Below are positions 9,049 to 16,604 of a DNA stretch of 35,877 nucleotides, piece after piece. The stretch lies in assembly GCA_021734745.1 (NCBI GenBank), contig JAIPIK010000011.1, positions 1-35,877 on the forward strand, in the 5' to 3' direction. The notes below the pieces were generated by a model that ran no database searches, was not told the DNA's origin, and saw only the letters and a program-made list of their open reading frames with translations. Position numbers and translations under genes: made by a program. The DNA comes from Candidatus Altimarinota bacterium. GTDB taxonomy: Bacteria; Patescibacteriota; Minisyncoccia; Phycocordibacterales; UBA5272. Position 1 is the first letter of the stretch. Every line of letters begins with the position of its first letter.

Positions 9049-9471
9049 CTAAGCTACACGTGTAAACACATAAGCTGTTGCACTTGAGAACATAAGTCTG
9101 TATTGAGCTAGTCCTGTTACACCAGAAGCTACTGTTAGGTCTCCAAATGAGCCAGCTGTATCAGCCGCTGCTGTTGAGAGAATACCATTAGTTGCTACTG
9201 CGATTGTTACAGTGTTTGCTCCACCTGTGTTGTCTATGAACAAATCAAAGACTGTACCTTTTGTCGCATTCAACGCTGCACCCAATAATGTACCTGTTGG
9301 GAGTGTTATTGTAGTAGCGGCTGCTGAAGTTGAAGTGATATATCCAGTCAATACTTCTTCTACTGTAGCTGTTGCTGTTGCATTTATTGCAGCGGTAGAA
9401 GTGTGATTTAACTTTGGATTATCTAATACTGGTTCAATCAGATTTGTTTTTATGTTTGATGGAATTGCCAT
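9049..9471 (-). CDS. Capsid decoration-like protein, 140 aa
   Basis: Ala/Thr/Val-rich beta protein: a short basic N-terminus, then strands such as 'TGYITSTSAAATTITLPTGT' and 'FDLFIDNTGGANTVTIAVA', ending 'YVFTRVA'. The composition and the position directly after the coat gene (separated only by an HNH gene) suit a capsid decoration or head-stabilising protein. It could also be a small fibre knob. No catalytic motif is visible. Confidence 0.6.
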   Translation of the reverse strand: MAIPSNIKTNLIEPVLDNPKLNHTSTAAINATATATVEEVLTGYITSTSAAATTITLPTGTLLGAALNATKGTVFDLFIDNTGGANTVTIAVATNGILSTAAADTAGSFGDLTVASGVTGLAQYRLMFSSATAYVFTRVA

Positions 9472-9486
9472 AATTTATTTATTCGT

Positions 9487-10221
9487 TTAGTTGATAATGT
9501 TGTAGTCATATTTGATAACTTTTATATGCTTTTTACTGTTACAAGAGCCACAAAGAGGTTGTATGTTTTCTATGTTGTCGCTACCGCCTTTTATCACTGG
9601 GATTATGTGGTCTTTAGTTAATTTAACTTCAGATTTCTTACAACAAGGGCAAGTCCAATTATATTGTGCTTGTAGTGTTTCCCATTCTGTTGTGGTATGT
9701 GAGCCACCTACTGTTTTAAGTCTAGCGACTCTCATTACACGATAGTAAGGGGTAATTCCACCTTTCCAACTTGGAGAATTTTCTCCTACATATTTCCCAG
9801 TCATAACTTTTCGTCTATTTTCACAGAACTCTACTGACCTCTTGTGTCCTCTTGCTTTGTTAGTTTCTGCACTTCTCTTAACCACTTCAGGATTTTTAGG
9901 TTTTCCTTTTAAGTTAGTACTGATTTTTAATCGTTGTTCTAAAGAAACTGGAATACCTAATCTACTTGGTGGCCTTTGACCTGTTATACGAGCTTGTTCC
10001 TTTGCTTTACAAGAACGAGAGCAATAATTATTTAGAAGTAATTTATTTTTGTTTCTCCTAAAAGAAACTCCACAGATACAAACTAAATTATTGTCGCCTT
10101 TTTCTTTTATAGCTTTGCATTGTTTTGAACAATACTTTGCCCTATTAGCTCTGGAAGGAATAATACTAAAAATGTTATCACAGTTGAAACAATTTTTATT
10201 TATTTTTAGCTTTATATTCAC
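9487..10221 (-). CDS. HNH homing endonuclease with extra Cys-rich N-terminus
   Basis: Starts at GTG 10221. The N-terminal 75 residues hold several Cys pairs (CFNCDN, CSKQCK, CICG, CSRSCK) that look like small zinc modules. NUMOD-like 'SLEQRLKIS' repeats follow, then a C-terminal HNH with CPCC, DHIIPVIKGG and CGSCNSKKH. The HNH half is almost identical to the gene at 7552-8085, showing recent duplication or gene conversion. It lies between the coat gene (TAA 10250) and the decoration gene (ATG 9471) without disrupting either. Confidence 0.85.
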   Translation of the reverse strand: MNIKLKINKNCFNCDNIFSIIPSRANRAKYCSKQCKAIKEKGDNNLVCICGVSFRRNKNKLLLNNYCSRSCKAKEQARITGQRPPSRLGIPVSLEQRLKISTNLKGKPKNPEVVKRSAETNKARGHKRSVEFCENRRKVMTGKYVGENSPSWKGGITPYYRVMRVARLKTVGGSHTTTEWETLQAQYNWTCPCCKKSEVKLTKDHIIPVIKGGSDNIENIQPLCGSCNSKKHIKVIKYDYNIIN

Positions 10222-10249
10222 AGGGTTATTTTATGATTACTCTTGACAA

Positions 10250-11134
10250 TTATGAAACTAATATATCAAATAAACAAGGAACCATTTTACTCCAAGCCTT
10301 GTATTTTGAGTCTATTCTTGACTCTAGTCCAATACCTGAAATTTGAGCACCAGATACTACTGGGTTGATAAGAGTTTTCACTTTACCATAAGTAGACTTA
10401 CAGATACCTACTGCAAATGCTTTCTTAACACCTGCAAGAACGTGTCCTGAAGCGTGTTTTGAAGAACTGTAGTGATACATACCCATCCACTTGAATCCAC
10501 CATTTACTTGTGAGATACCATCCTTAAGAACCATATCTGCTGTGTTGAATCCTTCTGCTGAAGCAAGAGTTTCAACTAATTCATAGTCAGCTTCACGCCA
10601 TACTATAAATCCACCGTTACGAGCTAACATATCTCCACCACCAGCTTCGCGGATTTCTCTTTTGATACCTGTGATGATTTTCTTAATGTTAGTTGTAGCA
10701 ACAGTGATGTTTCCTGCTGAACCACCAATAGACGCATTGTCAAAATTTGTCCATTGTGCGTGTTCTGCTAACATAGCTGTTTCCATTTTTTCGTTAAGCA
10801 TAACACCTACGTTGTCAGCAACTTCCATCCAATCGGAGAAAGTCTTTTGTGCAAGGTCAGCATCATCTATAACTGGAGCAGAGTACACATAATCTGTGAT
10901 AGATACTGTGTCATCTGTTGTTTCAACTGCGTAAGGAGTGTAGCCTGTGCCACGAGTTCCTGTACCTACTGTTGCATCTGTTAGGTAAGGATTTCTCCAA
11001 ATACCTGTGTCTGTGTATTTAACTAAACACACTTCTTTCCAAACTGTTGGAGCAGATAAACGCTCCTGCAATTTGGTCTCATATTCTATCTTAGGTATGA
11101 TAGCCGTAAAATTTAGTGCAGTATCATTATATCG
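10250..11134 (-). CDS. Major capsid protein, start codon region disrupted
   Basis: The phage coat protein: the sequence from 'TALNFTAIIPKIEYETKLQ' onward reads like the N-arm and start of an N4-gp56/P22-like coat, and gene order (scaffold, coat, decoration) agrees. The frame is open back to TAG 11135-11137, which lies on the edge of the inserted HNH unit. No ATG, GTG or TTG occurs in that frame before TTG 11071. Starting at TTG 11071 gives 273 aa and discards about 21 codons that look conserved. The native start was therefore probably upstream of, or replaced by, the insertion. How coat protein is made is unclear; see findings. Confidence 0.75.
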   Translation of the reverse strand, partial: RYNDTALNFTAIIPKIEYETKLQERLSAPTVWKEVCLVKYTDTGIWRNPYLTDATVGTGTRGTGYTPYAVETTDDTVSITDYVYSAPVIDDADLAQKTFSDWMEVADNVGVMLNEKMETAMLAEHAQWTNFDNASIGGSAGNITVATTNIKKIITGIKREIREAGGGDMLARNGGFIVWREADYELVETLASAEGFNTADMVLKDGISQVNGGFKWMGMYHYSSSKHASGHVLAGVKKAFAVGICKSTYGKVKTLINPVVSGAQISGIGLESRIDSKYKAWSKMVPCLFDILVS

Positions 11135-11135
11135 C

Positions 11136-11761
11136 TACAATTAAATATGTTATAATTTTGTTAATATTATTTGAGTATATCTTTCTTCAAACAATTCCTC
11201 TTTCTGCATAGTTTTAATGTGACAAGGTCTACATAAAGTGATTCCATTATTTATATCATGTCTTAATGCTTTAAAGTTTCTCCAAGGCTTTATGTGGTGA
11301 GCTTCTAAATACCCACCCCTTATACCACATTCTTGGCAAGTAAAGTCATCTCTGTGAAATATTGCAGTTCTCCATTCTTTAACTTTGATAAGTCCCCTTA
11401 TCCTATGGTTTTCAAGTGCTATTGTTCTATCTTTAATCCAAGCGTGGTGTTTTTCTCCTGTCCTCCTTCTCATTACTGCTTTTTGTTTTTCTTTATCTCG
11501 TTTTTCAAGATTAGCAAGATTTATTTCAGGATGGCTTTTTGAACTACAAGATTTAGAGCAAAACTTCTTTTTAGGCATAAAGCAATTAGTGACAAAATCT
11601 TTCTCGCAGAATAAACAGACTTTAGGTATAGGAGTTAATCCTTTTTTGAATGGTCTTTTCCTTTTAGGGTGTTTCCTGCCTATGTTTATAGACCTGTGCT
11701 TGTCTGTTCTTTGATAGACTCCTGATGGCATATTAACACCATTATAACATATTTAATTGTA
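11136..11761 (-). mobile_element. 626-bp HNH unit bounded by 32-bp terminal inverted repeats
   Basis: Left end 11136-11167 and the reverse complement of right end 11730-11761 match at 30 of 32 positions; the first 20 bases of each are TACAATTAAATATGTTATAA. The right repeat contains a TATAAT and the HNH ATG. The left repeat contains the HNH stop. The unit is therefore exactly one gene plus its ends. Adjacent flanks differ (TT versus GC), and I see no clear target duplication. Inverted repeats are not usual for free-standing HNH genes. Confidence 0.7.
11150..11731 (-). CDS. HNH endonuclease inside the inverted-repeat unit
   Basis: 193 aa. It begins 'MPSGVYQRTDKH', the usual start of phage NUMOD/HNH proteins. 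A zinc-like CLFCEKDF...CSKSC module follows, then the classical HNH segment 'CQECGIRGGYLEAHHIKPW' with 'LCRPCH' at the end. It should be a site-specific nicking or cutting enzyme. Its -10 (TATAAT, 11741-11746) is only 9 bases before the ATG, so its mRNA would have almost no leader. The stop (TAA 11150) is in the same frame as the downstream coat gene, separated from it by two more in-frame stops. Confidence 0.85.
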   Translation of the reverse strand: MPSGVYQRTDKHRSINIGRKHPKRKRPFKKGLTPIPKVCLFCEKDFVTNCFMPKKKFCSKSCSSKSHPEINLANLEKRDKEKQKAVMRRRTGEKHHAWIKDRTIALENHRIRGLIKVKEWRTAIFHRDDFTCQECGIRGGYLEAHHIKPWRNFKALRHDINNGITLCRPCHIKTMQKEELFEERYTQIILTKL

Positions 11762-11806
11762 AATGAACTTCTGATACCACCTGGTTAATCTTTAGTAATT
11801 ACCAGA

Positions 11807-12364
11807 TTACTTTTGATTATAGAATTGTCCTTTAGATTCGTCTTTTTTAAGGCGAGCATTTACTACTTTAATTCTCATTTCTTGAGGCACTTCCTCTATT
11901 GGTTTAGACATCCAGTATTCAACAGAGTCTGTTGTAACACCTGAACGCTTGCTGCCTTTAGGGATAGCTTCAGTAGTTTTATTCAAGTTTCTAAACTTTT
12001 CTAGTCTTGCTTTAAAATAATCATTTTCTAACAAGCTATCTAAGTCTTCGCCTGATTTTTTTAGTTCATCTTTAACAAAGTCAAATTCTTTAGAACCTTT
12101 AATGCCATTAGCTGTTAAATATGCCTTAGCACCATAATCTAAGTCGTCTGATTTTTTGCTTTCACTCTTTTTTTCTGGCTTATTCTTGTTTCTATCAAGG
12201 ATAGCTTTATATTTAAGAGCTTCTGCTTTCCAATCTTTGTCATCTTCCTGAGAAGTTTCTAAATCTTGGTTTGTAGTTTCTTCAGAAGTTTCTTCTGTTG
12301 ATTCTACCTCTTGGTCTTGAGTGTCAAGCTGTTCCAAGTCAGCTGTTTTTTCATCGTTTTCCAT
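11807..12364 (-). CDS. Capsid scaffold protein, 185 aa
   Basis: The first 50 residues are dominated by Glu/Asp/Thr/Gln, the middle is a Lys/Asp-rich helical region, and the C-terminus is basic and helical (VNARLKKDESKGQFYNQK). This acidic-then-basic, low-complexity layout and the position immediately before the coat gene are characteristic of scaffold proteins, which drive procapsid assembly and then leave. No protease motif is visible. It starts ATG 12364. Confidence 0.75.
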   Translation of the reverse strand: MENDEKTADLEQLDTQDQEVESTEETSEETTNQDLETSQEDDKDWKAEALKYKAILDRNKNKPEKKSESKKSDDLDYGAKAYLTANGIKGSKEFDFVKDELKKSGEDLDSLLENDYFKARLEKFRNLNKTTEAIPKGSKRSGVTTDSVEYWMSKPIEEVPQEMRIKVVNARLKKDESKGQFYNQK

Positions 12365-12452
12365 AGTGATGTTCTAGTTAGTCCGCTATTTTACAAAGTT
12401 GCGGGTTCTTGATTAAGTTAATTATAACTTTTTAATAATAATCTTGTCAAAT

Positions 12453-13913
12453 CTATTCGTAGCTGATAGTCAAATCTGCTGTTCCACCTATCACTGCGTA
12501 GAGTCCATTTGAGAAAGTTTCTTCTGTAAAGTCTAGTATTCTCTCTCCTGTAGTTGCTACTGCTGAGAAAGTCATAGTGTTGTGCATAAGTTTTCCGTCA
12601 GCACCTGAGCCAGAGGCTAATGTTGCTGCACCCCAAGCATAGTTTCCTAGAGTTTCGGTAGTTGCGATACTATTTCCACTTGTACCAGTTGTTTTAGATA
12701 CAACTACTTGAGTAGTGTTAGTGTTTGTAGTTGCATAAACTTGTGGGTGTTCGTAAGTTCCAGTTGAGTAGTCAGTTCCAGCCACACCAGAAGCATTTAT
12801 TGCTTTCTTAACGTTGTCTAGGAATACCGCTTCACTTGTTACCCAAAGGATTTGGTAAGGTACTGCTGTCGCACCTGATGTTTCAGAGAGTTCTATAACT
12901 GCTGTATAAGTAATGTCACCTATTGTAATAGTCGCTGCATCACTTGTGACTACTGGGTTAGAGTTTCCTGTACCACCTCCGAATGTTGTATCAGCAAAAG
13001 CTGTGTTAGCCATTGTTTCAGTTGTAGCAAGTGCGTTTATAACTGCTACTTCTGCTGCTGTTCCTACTGTCCTTGAAACAAATGTCTGTACTGTGTCTGT
13101 GTTGGTTGTAGCGATAAGATAAGGGTGAGCTACTGTACCTGTTGAATACAATGTACCTTCTCCTGTTCCACCATTAACTGCTAGTTTCAAGTTATCAAGC
13201 ATATTAGCTTCTGCTGTACCTTTCTTTACTTGGTAAGCTATAGCATCTGCTCCATAAGTTTCTGAGAGTTCGTCTACGACTGTGTAAGTTATTGAGCCAA
13301 GGGTTACTGTTGCTGCACCTGTTGTTACACCAGCATCTGATGCACCTGTACCGCCTCCTAGAGTAGTGTCAGCCCAAGAACCATTAGTAAATGTTTCTGT
13401 GGTTGCTGTTGCGTTTAGTGAAGTTCCAGGCACTCGTCCACGAACTGTAATAGTAGTTGCATCTTTTGCTACTGCTACTACGTCTGGGTGTGCTGCTGTG
13501 CCAATATAAGCACCTGCACCACTACCATTGATAGCGTTGTAGAGGTTTGTTAAAAAGGCTTCTGCGTCTTCTCCCATAGCAACGTCATAAGGTTGTGAAG
13601 GGATAGCCTTTGCACGATAAACTGTTGTGCCAATTGTAATAGTTTCTCCGTCTACTACTACACCAGAGCTTGTAAAGACAGATACTGCGTGAGTTCCTGC
13701 TACCATAGCACCTGATGAAGTTAATTCTGTTTGTCCATGTGAAGCTGGAACACAAGCACCTGAACTTGTTAGAGTTCCTGTTGCCTGAACACCTGCTTCT
13801 ACTGCATCATAGAGAGCTAATGTTCCTGATGAGTGAGAGTTGATAGTTACTTTTCCAAGTTTTCCAAATCCTCTCGTTATTATTCCACTTTCGGTTATTC
13901 TTTTTGTTTGCAT
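12453..13913 (-). CDS. Repetitive head-decoration or head-fibre protein, 486 aa
   Basis: Contains about three ~105-residue beta repeats, each with 'ITYT.V.ELSET.GA', '.LDN.K.A.N', 'HP...ATTNT.T' and 'TTET...A...T.GGGTG' (residues about 85-440). The flanks are a Gly/Ser-rich N-terminus and a C-terminal 'FSNGLYAVIGGTADLTISY', a pattern seen at the ends of capsid-surface proteins. It probably projects from the capsid. It lies between the 108-aa protein and the scaffold. Function is inferred from sequence style and position only. Internal repeats make length variation likely. Confidence 0.55.
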   Translation of the reverse strand: MQTKRITESGIITRGFGKLGKVTINSHSSGTLALYDAVEAGVQATGTLTSSGACVPASHGQTELTSSGAMVAGTHAVSVFTSSGVVVDGETITIGTTVYRAKAIPSQPYDVAMGEDAEAFLTNLYNAINGSGAGAYIGTAAHPDVVAVAKDATTITVRGRVPGTSLNATATTETFTNGSWADTTLGGGTGASDAGVTTGAATVTLGSITYTVVDELSETYGADAIAYQVKKGTAEANMLDNLKLAVNGGTGEGTLYSTGTVAHPYLIATTNTDTVQTFVSRTVGTAAEVAVINALATTETMANTAFADTTFGGGTGNSNPVVTSDAATITIGDITYTAVIELSETSGATAVPYQILWVTSEAVFLDNVKKAINASGVAGTDYSTGTYEHPQVYATTNTNTTQVVVSKTTGTSGNSIATTETLGNYAWGAATLASGSGADGKLMHNTMTFSAVATTGERILDFTEETFSNGLYAVIGGTADLTISYE

Positions 13914-13943
13914 TTTGTTATTTTAATTACTAATAATTACGAC

Positions 13944-14270
13944 CTAGACTGCCTCATTGTAAGGACTTTCTATAATTTCCTTACCACTTGTGATTTTACT
14001 TAATTCATTGAAGCCATTTTCTAGTGCGTTTACCCCTGCCCACATTCCTCTGATATGTTCTCCTAAAACATTGTCTGGTATTGGGTTATTCGTTGCAAGT
14101 GAAGCTAAACTAAAAGCACCATTTTGCAAAGGATTTGGTATAAATCCTTTTTGAACTGTTCCGTGAGTGTATACGCTTGCAAGAATTATCTTCTTAACTG
14201 CGTTATACATCTCTTTATCTGCACAAAACTGTTCTATTTTTGTAATTTCTAATTCGTTTAAATTTTCCAT
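13944..14270 (-). CDS. Hypothetical protein between portal and head proteins, 108 aa
   Basis: Not recognised. The N-terminal helix is acidic (NELEITKIEQFCADKEMYNA) and the C-terminal part has 'GEHIRGMWAGVNALENGFNEL'. Similar small proteins sit just after portal genes in many phages and are probably minor head components. It starts ATG 14270 behind a short A-rich leader; the portal stop is 10 bases upstream. Confidence 0.55.
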   Translation of the reverse strand: MENLNELEITKIEQFCADKEMYNAVKKIILASVYTHGTVQKGFIPNPLQNGAFSLASLATNNPIPDNVLGEHIRGMWAGVNALENGFNELSKITSGKEIIESPYNEAV

Positions 14271-14280
14271 TTTATTTTAA

Positions 14281-16107
14281 TTAACTTTTAATATTTTGCT
14301 CTTCTGCTAATTCTTTCTCCCCGACAGGAGAAGTTATTTTACCACCTTTTGCTTCAGGTGATTGCTCTACACTTTTAATAATCTGACTAAAGTCTATTGG
14401 GTTCATTCCTGATGCTTCTATTAACTGATTAAATGCTTTTCCAAGTCCAGGGATTTGAGCAAATGCTTGAGGATTAGCGATAACCATTGAGATAAGTTTA
14501 GATAATTTATCAGCTTCTTTAGCTAGATACTTCTGCTTACCTGCTACGTTGATTTTAACTTTGATAGGAATATTTTTTATTTCTCCTTTAAAGACTTCAA
14601 AGAATCCAAGCCCATTTTTAAACATTTCTGTTTTACCATTTACGATATTACCTTTGTAGAATTCTATAAGAGTTTGCTTGTCTTCTTCGGTTACTATTTT
14701 ACCATCTAATATCATATCTTTGACTTTGTTTTCAGCTTGATTAGTAGCGATTGTTTCAGCTATTTCTGTTATTTCATCAAGTGAAAGCTCGGCAGAGAAT
14801 TTCTTGTTATTAGACATCTCTTTCATTAAGTAAGGTAAGATAAGTTTAGGGTATAAAGTATCAGCAAAGAATATGGCGATTTTACCTTGTCTGTATTGAT
14901 GTGTGCCTTCAGAGTTTTGAACGATTAAGTTCTCTAGTGCGAAAGGTGTACCTGATGATGGATTTACACCTAAAGCACCTTCTGAAGCAGAGCCAAGCAT
15001 ACGAGCGTTTGCACCTTGTTTCTCTTGGTTGTTTGTAAACACTTGGACATTTTGTAAGCCCATATCTACACGATTAAGAGATTTACCTTGGTCAGTTTTA
15101 AGGATAGTAAACTCTGAAAGTCCATTTACTTTTTGATTAAGGATTGTTGAGCTGTCTGTTTGTAATAGATTTACTACACCGTCCATCATTTTCTTTAACT
15201 TTATAGCAGAGTAGTTATTCCATACTTGTGGCTGGAATAGTCTTTCTACGATTGAACGCCCACAAGCTCTACCTTTTGAACGGACATTGTCTACCTTAAA
15301 GAAGAAGAAGCTCTCATTTAAAGGTTTATCTTCTCCTTTGTATAGGGTGATACCATTTCTGCCACCTTCTGATGTTGTGTAATAAGAAACATAATGCCTT
15401 TGTGGAGTATATTTATACATTTTTCCTTCTTCATCTAGCCAGTATTCAGGCAAACTTCCTACAAGCTCGTAAACTTCTATATATTTACTAGGTGTTTTTG
15501 CTTCTTGGTCATTTGCAAGGCTTACTTTCTTTTCTTCATTAGCCATCACAATAGCCATATCAATAGCGTCAGAATCCCATTTACCTTTCATCTCTTGTAA
15601 GTCTTGGGGTGTGAATTGATGCCTAATACAAAGCGGCCCTTGTGAAGCATCTGTTTGGTCGCAGAACGCTAAAGTCCTAAGGTCTAATACCTCAGGTTTT
15701 ACTTCGTTTACGTCTTTTACTATTACTAGGTCATAGATGATAGAAGACTCTACAAACTCATCTATAAAATCATTAAGTTGATTAGTTACAGCCCAGTCAG
15801 GGTGGAATTTCTTTACTAAGGTTGATTTGTAGTGTTGTTTTGCGTCATCTACATAAGGCACAATATCTTTTACATCAAAGCCTTCAGCTCTAAAAGCAAA
15901 ATCTACTATAGGGGTTACTAAATCGTCATAAGGTCTATTATCGTCTTCATTGTTTCCTTTATGGAAATAGCCATTTGCTACGTTGTAACATCTTTCAAGA
16001 TGTTCATACATATTCCACGACTTAGAGCCAGTCAAAGGAATACGGTCTGTTTTCCATTTATTCTCTTGGGTCTTTATATAATCAAATACATTTTGTGTGT
16101 TATCCAT
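14281..16107 (-). CDS. Portal protein, 608 aa
   Basis: The size, the position two small genes after TerL, and the helical C-terminal half fit a portal that forms the dodecameric DNA gate. The N-terminal region carries mixed alpha/beta clip/wing-like segments. 'GRACGRSIVERLFQPQVWNN' resembles the stem region of portals, and 'SAELSLDEITEIAETIATNQ' and 'KYLAKEADKLSKLI' form long crown-type helices. The tail is disordered and Lys/Glu-rich. It starts ATG 16107; the upstream 43 bases have a G-run but no good ribosome site. Confidence 0.8.
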   Translation of the reverse strand: MDNTQNVFDYIKTQENKWKTDRIPLTGSKSWNMYEHLERCYNVANGYFHKGNNEDDNRPYDDLVTPIVDFAFRAEGFDVKDIVPYVDDAKQHYKSTLVKKFHPDWAVTNQLNDFIDEFVESSIIYDLVIVKDVNEVKPEVLDLRTLAFCDQTDASQGPLCIRHQFTPQDLQEMKGKWDSDAIDMAIVMANEEKKVSLANDQEAKTPSKYIEVYELVGSLPEYWLDEEGKMYKYTPQRHYVSYYTTSEGGRNGITLYKGEDKPLNESFFFFKVDNVRSKGRACGRSIVERLFQPQVWNNYSAIKLKKMMDGVVNLLQTDSSTILNQKVNGLSEFTILKTDQGKSLNRVDMGLQNVQVFTNNQEKQGANARMLGSASEGALGVNPSSGTPFALENLIVQNSEGTHQYRQGKIAIFFADTLYPKLILPYLMKEMSNNKKFSAELSLDEITEIAETIATNQAENKVKDMILDGKIVTEEDKQTLIEFYKGNIVNGKTEMFKNGLGFFEVFKGEIKNIPIKVKINVAGKQKYLAKEADKLSKLISMVIANPQAFAQIPGLGKAFNQLIEASGMNPIDFSQIIKSVEQSPEAKGGKITSPVGEKELAEEQNIKS

Positions 16108-16149
16108 TTGGGGTTTTGTTTTCCCCCAGTCTTTCTGTAAGGCATATAA

Positions 16150-16299
16150 TTATTTTGTTAAAATTATCTTTTGGCTTCTATGTATAATGTAATAGTCTGG
16201 CTTACCACTACTATCTTTTTGTATTTCTATTTTTTCGTAAGGTTTGGTTTCTCGTAGAAATTTAATTATGTCTTTTTCATTATCGGATAAATTATCCAT
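16150..16299 (-). CDS. Small protein, 49 aa
   Basis: ATG 16299 to TAA 16150. Acidic-start helix (MDNLSDNEKDIIKFLRET) followed by a basic beta-like C-terminus (DYYIIHRSQKIILTK). Its ATG directly abuts the stop of the 88-aa gene, so the two are probably coupled. Not recognised. It resembles small DNA-binding or portal-adjacent accessory proteins but has no motif. Confidence 0.55.
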   Translation of the reverse strand: MDNLSDNEKDIIKFLRETKPYEKIEIQKDSSGKPDYYIIHRSQKIILTK

Positions 16300-16566
16300 T
16301 TATTCAAGTAATAAATTGTTAATAAATATCTCTAGGTGTGTTTCGCTTAAAAATAACTTCTTACCTTGCATTAAACTTAACCTTCTATCGGTTACTTCCT
16401 TTGTTTTGTTGTTTCTGACAATGATAAAAACCTCTGTATAAAGAACTTCAGGTGCTAATTCTAATATTGTTTTGGTAATGTCATCAGTCTGTTTGATAAA
16501 AGACAAGCCATTAAATAGCATTGTTAGTTTATATTTTTTTGTTTTACGAGTCGTTTTAGTTTCCAC
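16300..16566 (-). CDS. Small hypothetical protein with likely leaderless GTG start, 88 aa
   Basis: The N-terminus is very basic (METKTTRKTKKYK), followed by a short alpha/beta domain ending in a Leu-rich helix. Function unknown. The start chosen is GTG 16566, six bases after a TATAAT (16573-16578), so transcription should start on or next to the start codon. An internal ATG at 16521 is the alternative but has no ribosome site. It is the first gene of the portal-to-fibre operon, downstream of terL. Confidence 0.55.
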   Translation of the reverse strand: METKTTRKTKKYKLTMLFNGLSFIKQTDDITKTILELAPEVLYTEVFIIVRNNKTKEVTDRRLSLMQGKKLFLSETHLEIFINNLLLE

Positions 16567-16572
16567 AATTTA

Positions 16573-16601
16573 ATTATATAACTTTTATTTTTGTCAAGCA
16601 A
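16573..16601 (-). promoter_or_regulatory. Late-operon promoter, TTGCTT-17-TATAAT
   Basis: On the minus strand, TTGCTT (16601-16596) and TATAAT (16578-16573) are 17 bases apart. The site lies right after the terL stop and 6 bases before GTG 16566. It would feed portal, capsid, tail and fibre genes. The -35 core ACTTGC is shared with other promoters in this genome. Confidence 0.65.
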
Positions 16602-16604
16602 GTT

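Noticed and set aside
11071-11806. A group I intron housing the HNH gene
   Set aside because: Outside the HNH ORF there are only about 14 bases on the coat side and 30 within the unit on the other, too little for a ribozyme core.
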